DNA of 64,000 bases. Source: Carnimonas bestiolae (lineage in GTDB: Bacteria; Pseudomonadota; Gammaproteobacteria; Pseudomonadales; Halomonadaceae). Below the pieces are notes generated by a model. That model did no database searches. It had not been told where the DNA came from and saw nothing but the letters and a program-made list of their open reading frames with translations. Positions 34,746 through 43,480 of the stretch are shown in pieces; the first letter of the stretch is position 1, and each line of letters begins with the position of its first letter. The stretch lies in assembly GCF_051251125.1 (NCBI RefSeq), contig NZ_JBPCZL010000001.1. The stretch is one strand, 5' to 3'. The translations under genes were made by a program, and so were the position numbers.

Positions 34746-35480
34746 ATGCGCAGCACCTCTTTCAGCCTTACCCCGATTGCCACTATTGACGGCTGTTATC
34801 CCGATAAGTTCGGCGTGCCCCGTCAACCGGGGCTTGCACCCTCTGCGCAGGCGCAGCTGACGCTGTTGGAAGAATTCGCCGATCCCAGTGCAGTGCGCGG
34901 CCTGGAACACTTCAGCCACCTGTGGATTACCTTTGTCTTCCATTTGAACGCGCCCCAGTGGCGGCCGCTAGTACGCCCGCCGCGCTTGGGAGGCAACCGC
35001 AAGATAGGCGTATTCGCCTCACGCTCGACGTTTCGGCCCAATCGTTTGGGGCTGTCGCTGGTGGAACTGCTCGATGTAAAAATCGACCAAGGTGTACGGC
35101 TACTCATTCGCGGCCACGATCTGGTCAACGGCACGCCGGTAGTGGATATCAAGCCGTATTTGCCCTGGGCCGAGAGCGTTCCCGAGGCACGCGCGGGGTT
35201 CGCCCCCACTCCCCCCGCCCAGTGTGAGGTGATCTTCTCTGCTGAAGCCCAACATACGCTGGCACTACAGCCTGACCCCATCACCCTGGAAATGCTGATT
35301 ACCGAGGTATTGGGACAGGACCCGCGCCCAGCGTATCACTCGGCTGAGAGCGAGCGCCGCTATGCAGTGCGTTTAGGCGAGTACGATATTGGCTTCAGTG
35401 CCACAGCGTTGACGAACGGGAAAAACGGAACAAGCACTCCGGTGTTCGAAGTGCTTGATATCACGCGTATTGCTGAGTAA
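34746..35480 (+). CDS. trmO: tRNA (N6-threonylcarbamoyladenosine-37-N6)-methyltransferase TrmO
   Basis: A 244-residue TsaA/YaeB family protein. Typical stretches are DKFGVPRQPGLAPSA, VRGLEHFSHLWITFVFH, FASRSTFRPNRLGLSLVEL and GTPVVDIKPYLPWAES. The enzyme methylates the threonylcarbamoyl-adenosine at position 37 of threonine tRNAs using SAM. It acts downstream of TsaB, whose gene is also in this window but not linked. The start follows a short leader with no strong ribosome binding site. Confidence 0.94.
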   Translation: MRSTSFSLTPIATIDGCYPDKFGVPRQPGLAPSAQAQLTLLEEFADPSAVRGLEHFSHLWITFVFHLNAPQWRPLVRPPRLGGNRKIGVFASRSTFRPNRLGLSLVELLDVKIDQGVRLLIRGHDLVNGTPVVDIKPYLPWAESVPEARAGFAPTPPAQCEVIFSAEAQHTLALQPDPITLEMLITEVLGQDPRPAYHSAESERRYAVRLGEYDIGFSATALTNGKNGTSTPVFEVLDITRIAE

Positions 35481-35517
35481 AACCCGCGCTAGCGCAGCCG
35501 TTTGGGCAGCGCCACAT

Positions 35518-36429
35518 TCACTGCGGATGAAACTCCTGTCGCTCGCTTGCGAATGTCGCGACGCCCGCTTCCGACGCGCTGCCAGAGCCCCCCAACAGAG
35601 CATTTTGAAGCTCGCTGATCGCTGCTTCACGCACTCCCAAACGGCGCCGGTACTCGCTGCGATGCTTGCTTTTCACATCGGCGACATCTTTCACCCACTC
35701 ATGTCGGGGCAGTTGGTAGAAACCGTCTGAGTGGGCCACCCCGCCCAACTCCTGCCATAGCTCGTCATAGCTCGACTTGATACGCTTATGCTTGATATGA
35801 GATGCGTTATCGATAGCAAGCAGCTGTGCGATATCGTAGACGTCAGCCAGTGCGTAGATCATCGACATGACGAAGTTCTTGGGGCGAAAGCCGTACATCT
35901 GGCGTGCAGCCGTTTTGATGGCATCCTTGCCCAGCGCGGGATCAGCCCCTTGCAAGCCACCAATCGTCAGTGCCAAGACACCTTCACTGCGATGCACGCT
36001 GAAACTGACCATGCACAGACGGCGCCCTTCTGCATCATTAAGAGACATCGCCAGTTCACCCTCTTGCGGAAAATAAGAGGGTGCCAACGTGGTGGTGTAG
36101 TAACCGCCATCCTTGAGCTTGATACGGTTGACGACAATGCGCCGCTGCTCTTGTAACTGCTGGCGCAGCACTTGTGTTTTCTCTGCTTTCGCATACCACT
36201 CATAGTGGTCACGCACTAGCGCCAAGCGTGAGCGTTTGCTCCACTTCCTATGGATATAGAGATAAAGCGGCCGATCTCTCAGCTCACGATCGAATTTCTC
36301 CGATTCGACAACCGGTGGGAGATTTGCCAGCTCGCGCTGCCATGCACGATAGGCGTCGCCGAGTAGAAAACGACGCATCGCCAACTTCAGCTGGCGCCGC
36401 TTCTTTTTAAAGACAGATTGTTTGGACAT
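35518..36429 (-). CDS. VirK/YbjX (DUF535) family protein
   Basis: A 303-residue DUF535 protein. Family pieces are RPLYLYIHRKWSKRSRLALVRDHYEW, FSVHRSEGVLALTIGGLQGAD and FRPKNFVMSMIYALADVYDI. The N-terminus is very basic (KKKRRQLKLAMRRFLLG). Members have been linked to virulence, peptide resistance and surface-protein stability in enterics, but the biochemistry is unknown. I chose the ATG at 36429, where family similarity begins. Confidence 0.9.
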   Translation of the reverse strand: MSKQSVFKKKRRQLKLAMRRFLLGDAYRAWQRELANLPPVVESEKFDRELRDRPLYLYIHRKWSKRSRLALVRDHYEWYAKAEKTQVLRQQLQEQRRIVVNRIKLKDGGYYTTTLAPSYFPQEGELAMSLNDAEGRRLCMVSFSVHRSEGVLALTIGGLQGADPALGKDAIKTAARQMYGFRPKNFVMSMIYALADVYDIAQLLAIDNASHIKHKRIKSSYDELWQELGGVAHSDGFYQLPRHEWVKDVADVKSKHRSEYRRRLGVREAAISELQNALLGGSGSASEAGVATFASERQEFHPQ

Positions 36430-36711
36430 TGACGGTAACCTGCGACAACTAAAATTGCGTCCTTCGTATTTGCACATTACAAAACACTGTTCGAAAAACA
36501 ATATTACGCCATTTCCTAGCGTTGACGCCGAAGGAATTCAATTTTCATTAAGATTGACAGGTTGGCAGCGACGAGAAGCTGCAGGCGCAAGTGCGACTGA
36601 CTGCTTACAGCAAAGCGGTGGGAGTAGTGAGGTGAAGGGGCATATGCCGAGCTAGTCGAGCAACGCAGCGCGTCTGCAATGGCATTTTAGGGCTAGCGTT
36701 CACGGCCTGAT
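36430..36711 (-). other. Intergenic region upstream of the virK-like gene
   Basis: About 280 bases with an AT-rich part near 36440-36560 that probably holds the promoter of the virK-like gene. I see no clear -35/-10 pair, RNA gene or small ORF with a ribosome binding site. Confidence 0.4.
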
Positions 36712-36755
36712 AAAAACAGCGAGGCCCAAACCAGCAGCACGCTGATTCGGGCCTC
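36712..36755 (-). terminator. Terminator of the dapA-bamC-MBL-purC operon
   Basis: Arms GAGGCCC and GGGCCTC with an internal CAGC...GCTG pairing are followed on the minus strand by GCTGTTTTTATC. It lies 21 bases past the purC stop. Confidence 0.85.
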
Positions 36756-36776
36756 TCGACACGTCTGGTAAAGGCG

Positions 36777-37490
36777 TTAGTCGAAGGTAACGCCGATGCG
36801 ACGCCCTACTTCTTCGTAGGCTTCAATAACGCCGCCAAGTCCTTTGCGGAAACGGTCCTTATCGAGCTTTTCGCGTGTTTCAGCATCCCACAGGCGAGCA
36901 CCGTCGGGCGAGAATTCGTCGCCCAGCATCAGTTGGCCATTGTGAACGCCGAACTCGAGCTTATAGTCGACCAGCAAAATACCTGCGTCGCGGAAGATGG
37001 ACGTCAGCACCTCGTTAACCTTGAACGATAGCGCCTTCGCTTCTTCCAACTGCTGCTCGGTAGCATATCCTAGCGTGATCGAAACCGATTCGTTGATCAG
37101 CGGATCATGCAGCGCATCGTTTTTCAAAAACAGCTCATAGGTAGCAGGTGACAGTTCGCGCCCTTCCTCTACCCCTAAGCGCCGCACCAGCCCGCCCGCA
37201 GCGAAGTTACGCACGACGCATTCCACCGGAATCATGTCGAGACGTTTTACCAACGATTCCTGATCGCCCAGCAGACGCTCAAAGTGCACCGGCACGCCAG
37301 CATCGCGCAGTCTGGACATGATAAACGCATTGAATTTGTTGTTTACCAGACCTTTGCGCTCAAGCTGCTCAAGCTTTTCGCCATCAAAAGCACTGGTGTC
37401 ATCACGGAAATGCATGATCAGCAGATCAGGATCGTCGGTGGCGAAGATGGACTTCGCCTTGCCTGCATATAATTCGTCGCGTTTTTCCAT
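36777..37490 (-). CDS. purC: Phosphoribosylaminoimidazole-succinocarboxamide synthase
   Basis: A 237-residue SAICAR synthase of purine synthesis, joining CAIR and aspartate with ATP. The N-terminus LYAGKAKSIFATDD, then VVRNFAAGGLVRRLGVEEG, and DYKLEFGVHNGQLMLGDEFSPDGARLWD are signature regions. GGAGAAGG precedes the ATG at 37490; a longer frame to 37592 overlaps the upstream gene and lacks support. It is the last gene of dapA-bamC-MBL-purC and shares no neighbours with purL, which is 16 kb away. Confidence 0.97.
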   Translation of the reverse strand: MEKRDELYAGKAKSIFATDDPDLLIMHFRDDTSAFDGEKLEQLERKGLVNNKFNAFIMSRLRDAGVPVHFERLLGDQESLVKRLDMIPVECVVRNFAAGGLVRRLGVEEGRELSPATYELFLKNDALHDPLINESVSITLGYATEQQLEEAKALSFKVNEVLTSIFRDAGILLVDYKLEFGVHNGQLMLGDEFSPDGARLWDAETREKLDKDRFRKGLGGVIEAYEEVGRRIGVTFD

Positions 37491-37552
37491 TACACCTTCT
37501 CCGGGAACGCTTCTGCTACAAAAGCGCGGTAAGTAATAGTCGCGATGGCGCG

Positions 37553-38335
37553 CTAGAGTGCGGCCGCCATCGTGCGCTCGAGCGTTTGCCACTCTACGCC
37601 GAGCGATTGATCAGCCACCCTGAAACGGCGCTTGTCGTGTTCGAACAGCGGCGATAAAGCCTCGTAGGCACGTTCAGGAAGATTGTTTTTTTCTGACAGG
37701 TGCGCGGCAACGACCTGCTGCAAGTTATCGGTGCCCCACTGCTTGAGCAGTTCAATCGCCTGGCAGTTGGAAAGATGCCCCCAACGGCCGCCAACCCGAC
37801 GCTTGAGCGAAGGCGGATAAGGGCCCTCTGCCAGCATCATGCGGTCGTGGTTGAGTTCAAGCATAAGCGCATCACAACCAGCAAAACGGCGAAATACATG
37901 CTCGGTCACGTAGCCGATATCGGTTAGCACTCCCAGTCGGCTACCGCCGCTTTCAAACACATATTGCACTGGTTCACGCGCATCGTGAGGCACGGTGACA
38001 GGGTCTATCGCCAAATCCTTGATGTCGAAGCGCTGCTCCGGCGTTATCAGGTGGATACCTTCCAGGCCCCCAAGACGACTGGCTATCCAGGTACCCGCCG
38101 TCAGATAGACCGGCATTTTCAGGCGCTTGGCCAGCGATTTGACACCGCGCAGGTGATCACCGTGTTCGTGGGTCATCACTAGCGCATCGATATCGGAGGG
38201 CGTTACTCCCAGCCGCTCCATCCGCGCCAGCGCATCACGCATGCCGAACCCACAATCGATAAGCACCAGAGCTTCATCGCTCTGGACAAGCGTAGCGTTG
38301 CCTTTGCTGCCACTGCCTAACGACGCAAACCGCAC
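37553..38335 (-). CDS. MBL-fold metallohydrolase (YycJ/WalJ-like)
   Basis: A 260-residue metallo-beta-lactamase-fold hydrolase. The start FASLGSGSKGNATLVQ and the metal motif MTHEHGDHLRGVKSLAKR place it with the YycJ/WalJ/PhnP-like single-domain group. A further His motif lies in DALMLELNHDRMML, and HLSNCQA comes later. Possible nuclease or phosphodiesterase activity is family inference. The stop overlaps the bamC end region at its start (1 base), so translation is coupled. The same gene sits between bamC and purC in Pseudomonas. Confidence 0.88.
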   Translation of the reverse strand: MRFASLGSGSKGNATLVQSDEALVLIDCGFGMRDALARMERLGVTPSDIDALVMTHEHGDHLRGVKSLAKRLKMPVYLTAGTWIASRLGGLEGIHLITPEQRFDIKDLAIDPVTVPHDAREPVQYVFESGGSRLGVLTDIGYVTEHVFRRFAGCDALMLELNHDRMMLAEGPYPPSLKRRVGGRWGHLSNCQAIELLKQWGTDNLQQVVAAHLSEKNNLPERAYEALSPLFEHDKRRFRVADQSLGVEWQTLERTMAAAL

Positions 38336-38895
38336 TACTGATCAGAGCTGGATGACAGCGTGCTCTGAAGGTCAGTAACACACTGCTGATTGGTGGTATT
38401 TTTAGTCAGGCAGTACACCTCGGTAGTACCGGGACGCTGCCCCTGACGCACCGCGATAGTGAAATCGTTAGTCTCGATCTGCCCCTGCGCGGGGGTCAGC
38501 GCCTTCACATCACTCGAGTCTTGCGCGAAATCAACCAACCGCGGCCATACTTGGGAAGGCGTGCCCGGCACGATGAGCCAGCGCTGACCATTGGCTTCCT
38601 GGTCACGCACGGCACCGCCTGCAGCGGGCTGCTCACCTCCGGGGGTATCGGGGCGCGGCACCTGGAACTTGCCTTTCGGCGCGACAAAGGCTTGCGCAGC
38701 ATTAGGCACCGGCATCATATCCTGATACTGGGTGTTGTCGCGCGTCGCTGGCAGCTCCAGCGGAGCCGTCATGTCGGCATGGTAATACTCGAAATTACGG
38801 TCGGTGTAATGACCGCCACCGAAACCACAGCCGCTTAGCAGCAGCGCGAGTGCGGGGGCGGCATATAGACCGCGATTAACAAACGACTTCAGCAT
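38335..38895 (-). CDS. bamC: Outer membrane assembly lipoprotein BamC (short form)
   Basis: A 186-residue lipoprotein. The signal peptide ends in the lipobox LLSGC, lipidated at C23. The remainder starts with an unstructured, Pro-rich N-terminal segment typical of BamC, which lies along BamD, followed by one helix-grip-like domain with WLIVPGTPSQVWPRLVDFAQD. E. coli BamC has about 344 residues and two such domains, so this form probably lacks the second. The ATG overlaps the dapA stop (TAATG). Identity rests on synteny with dapA and purC as well as sequence. Confidence 0.85.
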   Translation of the reverse strand: MLKSFVNRGLYAAPALALLLSGCGFGGGHYTDRNFEYYHADMTAPLELPATRDNTQYQDMMPVPNAAQAFVAPKGKFQVPRPDTPGGEQPAAGGAVRDQEANGQRWLIVPGTPSQVWPRLVDFAQDSSDVKALTPAQGQIETNDFTIAVRQGQRPGTTEVYCLTKNTTNQQCVTDLQSTLSSSSDQ

Positions 38896-39773
38896 TAGTT
38901 CACCACTTTGGCCAGGGCGAGGGACTCTGCAACCACCGCGTGGTGTTGCTCGGAAAGCCAGGTCAGGGGAAGGCGAATGCCTTTGCCTGCCAGGCCCATA
39001 TAGTTGAGCGCCCATTTCACCGGAATAGGATTAGGCTCGACTCCCATCGAATCATTAACGGGCGCCATTTGAGCATCGATTTCGCGCGCGCGTTCAGGGT
39101 TGCCCTGCAACGCAGCGGCGCACATCTGATGCATCAGGCGAGGAATAACGTTGGCGGAAACAGAGATCACGCCTTGACCACCCGCCACCATGAAATCACA
39201 TGCGGTAGGGTCATCGCCCGAGTAGAGCCCGAAATCGCTGCCTTTGAAATGCTCGACCAGCACTGCGGCGCGGGACATATCGCCCGTCGCCTCTTTCAGA
39301 CCAACAATGTTGTCGAGTTCGGCCAAACGAAACACCGTGTCGTTGTCGATATCAACGCCGGTGCGCTTGGGCACGTTGTAAAGAATGGTCGGGAGCCCTA
39401 CTTCTGCCACGGCCTTGAAGTGCTGGTACATGCCTTCCTGGGTGGGCCGATTATAATAAGGCGCGACGGATAGGCAGTAGTCGGCGCCCACTTCCTGCGC
39501 ACACTGCGATAGCTTGACCGCTTCCCAGGTAGCATTGGCACCGGTACCGGCAATAACAGGGATTCGCCCGTTCACTTGATCGACGATAACGCGAAGCACC
39601 TCGACGTGCTCATCAAAGGACATGGTAGAAGGCTCGCCGGTCGTACCAGCAGCCACAATTCCTTCGGTACCTTGCTCGACATGGAAATCAACCAATCGCC
39701 GCAGTGCATCCCACTCTATCTCGCCGACGTCGTTCATCGGCGTCGCCAGCGCAACAATGCTGCCCGTGATCAT
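38895..39773 (-). CDS. dapA: 4-hydroxy-tetrahydrodipicolinate synthase
   Basis: A 292-residue class I aldolase of lysine and diaminopimelate synthesis, condensing pyruvate with aspartate semialdehyde. The catalytic lysine is K160 in IVGLKEATGD and the triad tyrosine is Y132. The GTTGE motif is at 43-47. It heads the minus-strand unit with bamC, the MBL gene and purC, and is divergent from bcp. Confidence 0.98.
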   Translation of the reverse strand: MITGSIVALATPMNDVGEIEWDALRRLVDFHVEQGTEGIVAAGTTGEPSTMSFDEHVEVLRVIVDQVNGRIPVIAGTGANATWEAVKLSQCAQEVGADYCLSVAPYYNRPTQEGMYQHFKAVAEVGLPTILYNVPKRTGVDIDNDTVFRLAELDNIVGLKEATGDMSRAAVLVEHFKGSDFGLYSGDDPTACDFMVAGGQGVISVSANVIPRLMHQMCAAALQGNPERAREIDAQMAPVNDSMGVEPNPIPVKWALNYMGLAGKGIRLPLTWLSEQHHAVVAESLALAKVVN

Positions 39774-40005
39774 GTAAAAAGCTACTCCCTATTTCGCGGC
39801 TGGGTAACGATAGTGCGGCGCAGGCCCGCTTGCAATGGCGTCCTTGAAAGGTCGGCTTTTCTCAAGTGCAGAAAGCATGCCGAGCGCTGACTAGTATTGA
39901 GGGTAAATGGTACTGTTGAGCGCGTTGCCTGTACAGCAGCCTTTATGGGTAAAACGATCCGTTGCTGTAGTTCCCTTCTTAACTTGACCTGCGAGGAAAC
40001 CGACC

Positions 40006-40497
40006 ATGAGCGTCAGCCTGCATCACCCTATTGATGATTTCACTGCCACCGCTACCCACGGAGATTCGGCAGATCCTGCTAGTGTAAGGCTCTCGGATTT
40101 CAGCGGAAAACAGCTGGTCATCTACTTTTACCCCAAGGACTCCACCCCGGGCTGCACCACCGAGGGGCTCGACTTTGCCGCGCTACACGACCAATTCAGC
40201 GCCGCCAATACGGTGATCCTTGGCGTATCGCGGGATACGCTTAAGCGCCACCAAAACTTCAAGGCCAAGCAGCAGTTTCCCTTCGAGCTCATCAGCGATC
40301 CGGACGAAACGCTGTGCAAGGCTTTTGATGTTATCAAGCTGAAAAAGCTCTACGGAAAAGAGCATCTCGGCATTGAGCGCAGCACCTTCCTGATCGATAG
40401 CGAAGGTAAACTCGCGCAGGAGTGGCGCAAGGTGAAGGTCAAGGGACACGCCGAAGAAGTGCTGGCGGCCGCTCAGCAGCTTGCCGACCAATCGTAA
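40006..40497 (+). CDS. bcp: Thioredoxin-dependent thiol peroxidase (Bcp/PrxQ-type peroxiredoxin)
   Basis: A 163-residue peroxiredoxin that reduces hydrogen peroxide and organic hydroperoxides. The peroxidatic cysteine is C50 in YFYPKDSTPGCTTEGLDF. E. coli Bcp has a second, resolving cysteine five residues later; here that position is not Cys (GCTTEGL), so the only other candidate is the Cys in ETLCKAF, and the enzyme may work as a 1-Cys type. AGGA-type spacing precedes the ATG. Its stop is 7 bases from the convergent TusA-like gene. Confidence 0.94.
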   Translation: MSVSLHHPIDDFTATATHGDSADPASVRLSDFSGKQLVIYFYPKDSTPGCTTEGLDFAALHDQFSAANTVILGVSRDTLKRHQNFKAKQQFPFELISDPDETLCKAFDVIKLKKLYGKEHLGIERSTFLIDSEGKLAQEWRKVKVKGHAEEVLAAAQQLADQS

Positions 40498-40504
40498 AGA
40501 AGCG

Positions 40505-40756
40505 CTAGCCGCGTACCAGTATGTAGTGATAGTCGTCGTTCACTTGCTCTTTCAGCACCAATTGATGGGCGGACAGCGCCACAAAGCTAGCGATATCCGC
40601 CCACGACCCTGGATCGCTCGCCCACAGCTCAAGGCGCTGCCCCACTGCCATGCCAGCCAATGCTTGTTTGGCCTTCAATAGCGGCAATGGACACGCTAGA
40701 CCGCGGGCATCGACTACTTTATCCGCGCCTGAAGACGATTGATCTTCGGATGCCAT
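40505..40756 (-). CDS. TusA/SirA-like sulfur carrier protein
   Basis: An 83-residue TusA-fold protein. The cysteine in VDARGLACPLPLLKAKQAL is the persulfide carrier site. The tail ends YHYILVRG. Its place beside bcp, dapA, bamC and purC matches the TusA-like PA1006 of Pseudomonas aeruginosa, which is linked to molybdoenzyme maturation and nitrate metabolism. GGGAAGAA precedes the ATG at 40756; the longer frame lacks support. Confidence 0.9.
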   Translation of the reverse strand: MASEDQSSSGADKVVDARGLACPLPLLKAKQALAGMAVGQRLELWASDPGSWADIASFVALSAHQLVLKEQVNDDYHYILVRG

Positions 40757-40998
40757 CTGTTCTTCCCTTTCTTTGTCTCTGATGAGCTGAGCAGCACCAC
40801 TCCTGTGCTGCTCGAGTATCGTGTGTGTTTCAGTATCGCACCTCACGACGCCTCTGCGAACGCCGCTATTGATATAGCAGCGCTAGCCGACATAACGCTC
40901 GGGCTCTGGTGCGTCGAGCCGCCCTTCGCCCTTAACGCACGATTCCGACAACATTGATACACTGGGCGCTTTCCACTTCTGTATTCAGGGAGGCCCAG

Positions 40999-42102
40999 AT
41001 GGCAGCGCCGTTGTCGGTAGCGTTGATCGGATTCGGTTTCGTAGGTAGCACCTTCCACGCTCCCTATCTGACGACCACCGCTGGCCTTGAGCTGAAGGTG
41101 GTGTCGTCACGTGATCCTGACAAGGTCAAGGAGGCGCTAGCGCCGTTCGATGCCAAGCCACAGGTCGTCGGCTCGCCGCTTGAGGCCGCCACCTCTGACG
41201 GTATCGATCTGGTGGTAATTGCCTCGCCCAACGACAGCCACTTTGCGCTGGCGAAAGCGGCGCTGGAAGCAGGCAAGCACGTGGTGGTCGACAAGCCTTT
41301 CACCCTGGATAGCGCCGAAGCGCGAGAGTTGGCAAGAATTGCCAAACAGCACAATCGGCTGCTATCCGTGTTCCAGAACCGGCGCTGGGATAGCGACTTC
41401 CTCGCGGTGCGCCGCGCGCTCGAAGATAATCTGATTGGGCCATTGGTAGAATTCGAGTCACGCATCGACCGCTTTCGCCCGCAAGTGCGTGATCGCTGGC
41501 GCGAGCAGGCATTGCCCGGATCAGGACTGTGGTTCGATCTTGGCCCCCACCTTGCCGATCAGGCATTGCTCCTGTTCGGACCGCCTACCGAGGTATCGGC
41601 AACGATTACCACTAGCCGTCCCGCAGCACAGGTGAATGACTGGGCGCAGGTGATCCTGCATTATCCCGCTACGGCACATCAGCTCGCACTAACGGTAACG
41701 CTGCATGCGAGTATGCTGAGCGCTGCACCTACCCCGCGTTTCATGGCCCATGGCGTGGCCGGCAGCCTGCTCAAGCAGCACGCTGATGGGCAGGAAAGCC
41801 AACTGAGGGCGGGCGTATCACCGCTTGATGAGCACTTTGGGGTCGATAACGATCCATTGCTTCACTATCAGCAGGAAGGTGACCCTATTGCCATTGCACC
41901 ACCATGCGGGACGCAAGCGCGCTATTATGCCGAGATCCGGGATGCCATTGCAGGCAAGGTAGAGAACCCAGTCACTCCCGCACAGGCGACTGCGTTAATG
42001 GTACTACTCGAAACAGCACAGCAAGCTGCAGCAAGCGGCCAGCGTTTGCCGCTGGCACTAAACGACGATGAGCGGAAGGCATGGAGTCAGACAGTCAGGT
42101 GA
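40999..42102 (+). CDS. Gfo/Idh/MocA family oxidoreductase
   Basis: A 367-residue NAD(P)-dependent oxidoreductase. The Rossmann motif ALIGFGFVGSTFHAPYL starts at residue 8. DLVVIASPNDSHFALAKAALEAGKHVVVDKPFTL holds the conserved EKP-type lysine (here DKP). The C-terminal alpha/beta domain has GSGLWFDLGPHLADQALLLFG. It resembles the YdgJ/YvaA oxidoreductases; the sugar or aldehyde substrate is unknown. GGGAGG precedes the ATG. Its end overlaps the next gene by 22 bases, so the two are co-translated. Confidence 0.9.
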   Translation: MAAPLSVALIGFGFVGSTFHAPYLTTTAGLELKVVSSRDPDKVKEALAPFDAKPQVVGSPLEAATSDGIDLVVIASPNDSHFALAKAALEAGKHVVVDKPFTLDSAEARELARIAKQHNRLLSVFQNRRWDSDFLAVRRALEDNLIGPLVEFESRIDRFRPQVRDRWREQALPGSGLWFDLGPHLADQALLLFGPPTEVSATITTSRPAAQVNDWAQVILHYPATAHQLALTVTLHASMLSAAPTPRFMAHGVAGSLLKQHADGQESQLRAGVSPLDEHFGVDNDPLLHYQQEGDPIAIAPPCGTQARYYAEIRDAIAGKVENPVTPAQATALMVLLETAQQAAASGQRLPLALNDDERKAWSQTVR

Positions 42103-42647
42103 GTAAACAGCAACTCGAATTCATCCAAAGCGGCAAATACTCTGACGTGCACTATGATCGCGCACGCAAGGTATTCATCAAGACCTTTAGCCCCAAGGCG
42201 TTTGACCGCTTTCGCTATATCACCGGCATTCGCCCCGCCCCCGGTATAAATTTCGTGAAGGTAGCGAAGCGCCTGAAGCAGTTGGGCATTCAGGTGCCAG
42301 AAGTGTTGGTGGCCAAGCCTTATTACCTGGAAATGCGCGATGTAGAGGGCCCCAGGCTACGTGAGCTACTGCCCGACAACCCGCAGTTGCAGCAAAAGTA
42401 CGTTGATTTGATCGTTACGCTCTACCGCAACCACGTGTACTGTCGCGGCCTGCATACCAAAAACTTCCTGGTCAAAGATGGCGAACTGGTAGCCATTGAT
42501 CTGGACGCCTACAAGCTGCCGCGATTAGTTAACTACTCAGGCAGTGATTTCCTCGACAAACTCAAGCGCTCGCTAAACGGCCCCGTGCCCGAGCAATACC
42601 TTTACGATCGTGTCGTGGCAGCGCTGGGCGTTAGCAACGCGCCCTAA
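42081..42647 (+). CDS. Small LPS-kinase/InaA-like (atypical protein-kinase fold) protein
   Basis: A 188-residue protein resembling the InaA/WaaP group, kinase-fold proteins that phosphorylate lipopolysaccharide sugars. A reduced N-lobe (VHYDRARKVFIKTFSP, candidate ATP lysine) leads to a catalytic-loop-like stretch GLHTKNFLVKDGELVAIDLDAY. GLHTKN replaces the usual HxD-N and IDLD supplies the metal Asp. It is smaller than full kinases. GGAAG precedes the ATG, which sits inside the end of the oxidoreductase gene. Kinase activity is inferred. Confidence 0.72.
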   Translation: MESDSQVSKQQLEFIQSGKYSDVHYDRARKVFIKTFSPKAFDRFRYITGIRPAPGINFVKVAKRLKQLGIQVPEVLVAKPYYLEMRDVEGPRLRELLPDNPQLQQKYVDLIVTLYRNHVYCRGLHTKNFLVKDGELVAIDLDAYKLPRLVNYSGSDFLDKLKRSLNGPVPEQYLYDRVVAALGVSNAP

Positions 42648-42675
42648 CAACGACGCACGGCCGTCATCAGGAAGG

Positions 42676-43068
42676 TTACGCAAGCGGCAGCGTCATGAAA
42701 CGACTGAAGGGGTCGGGCTGGTAATTCGCGAAGGGCTCACAGTCCTCAAATCCATGGCGTTGATAAAAATGGTGGGCAGCAAGAAAGTATGCCGGCGTGC
42801 CTGTTTCGAGGCTGATGCGGCGATAGCCACGACGCCTCGCCTCCTCGACCAGGTGTGTCATTAGCGCGCTGGCAACGCCTTGGCGCAGAAAGTCGGGCGC
42901 TGTTTTCATCGACTTTATCTCGCCATGCTGCTCATCCAGTGCTTTCATCCCGCAGCATCCCATTAACTCACCCTCATCACTCCATAACGACCAGAAGGTG
43001 ATCTCTGGCTGCCGCAAATGCTCAACTGCTAGGGCATGTTTGCTTTCCGGTGGCGAGTGCTCAGCCAT
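42676..43068 (-). CDS. GNAT family N-acetyltransferase
   Basis: A 130-residue acetyltransferase. The acetyl-CoA-binding motif A is APDFLRQGVASALMTHLVEEARRRGYRRISLETG, and the C-terminal FYQRHGFEDCEPF motif B follows. Family members acetylate small amines or protein N-termini; no substrate can be read. It is convergent with the kinase-like gene, 28 bases apart. Confidence 0.88.
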   Translation of the reverse strand: MAEHSPPESKHALAVEHLRQPEITFWSLWSDEGELMGCCGMKALDEQHGEIKSMKTAPDFLRQGVASALMTHLVEEARRRGYRRISLETGTPAYFLAAHHFYQRHGFEDCEPFANYQPDPFSRFMTLPLA

Positions 43069-43209
43069 TTGGTTGAGGTGGTGCTCAATGAGTAATAACA
43101 GCAGGATGGGTTAGATCATCGCGTTGAATGTGCATAGCGGTGTGCCTATTGGTGTTATGGGTGTGCACGAGGAAGTGATGCAAGCCAACGATTCCAATAT
43201 GCCATACAA

Positions 43210-43250
43210 AGAAAAACCCGGCAGCTATCGTGACGATAACTGCCGGGTTT
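43210..43250 (-). terminator. Terminator of the tRNA-Lys operon
   Basis: Arms AAACCCGGCAG and CTGCCGGGTTT with an inner CGATA/TATCG stem end in TTTTTC on the minus strand. It begins 6 bases past the last tRNA-Lys gene. Confidence 0.92.
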
Positions 43251-43256
43251 CGAAAC

Positions 43257-43332
43257 TGGTGGGTCGTGTAGGATTCGAACCTACGACCAATTGGTTAAAA
43301 GCCAACTGCTCTACCAACTGAGCTAACGACCC
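43257..43332 (-). tRNA. tRNA-Lys (anticodon TTT)
   Basis: This 76-base cloverleaf starts GGGTCGTTAGCTCAG, has anticodon loop CTTTTAA, T-loop GGTTCGAATCC and an encoded CCA. It is the last of three identical tandem copies. Confidence 0.97.
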
Positions 43333-43373
43333 TCAGAGGCAACTTGCCTGATACACCGAGGGGCCACGAAACG

Positions 43374-43449
43374 TGGTGGGTCGTGTAGGATTCGAACCTA
43401 CGACCAATTGGTTAAAAGCCAACTGCTCTACCAACTGAGCTAACGACCC
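43374..43449 (-). tRNA. tRNA-Lys (anticodon TTT)
   Basis: This is the middle of three identical tRNA-Lys genes, with encoded CCA. Spacers to the neighbours are 41 and 31 bases and differ in sequence. Confidence 0.97.
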
Positions 43450-43480
43450 CTGACGGTGCCTGTGAGCGCATTCTTGCAAA

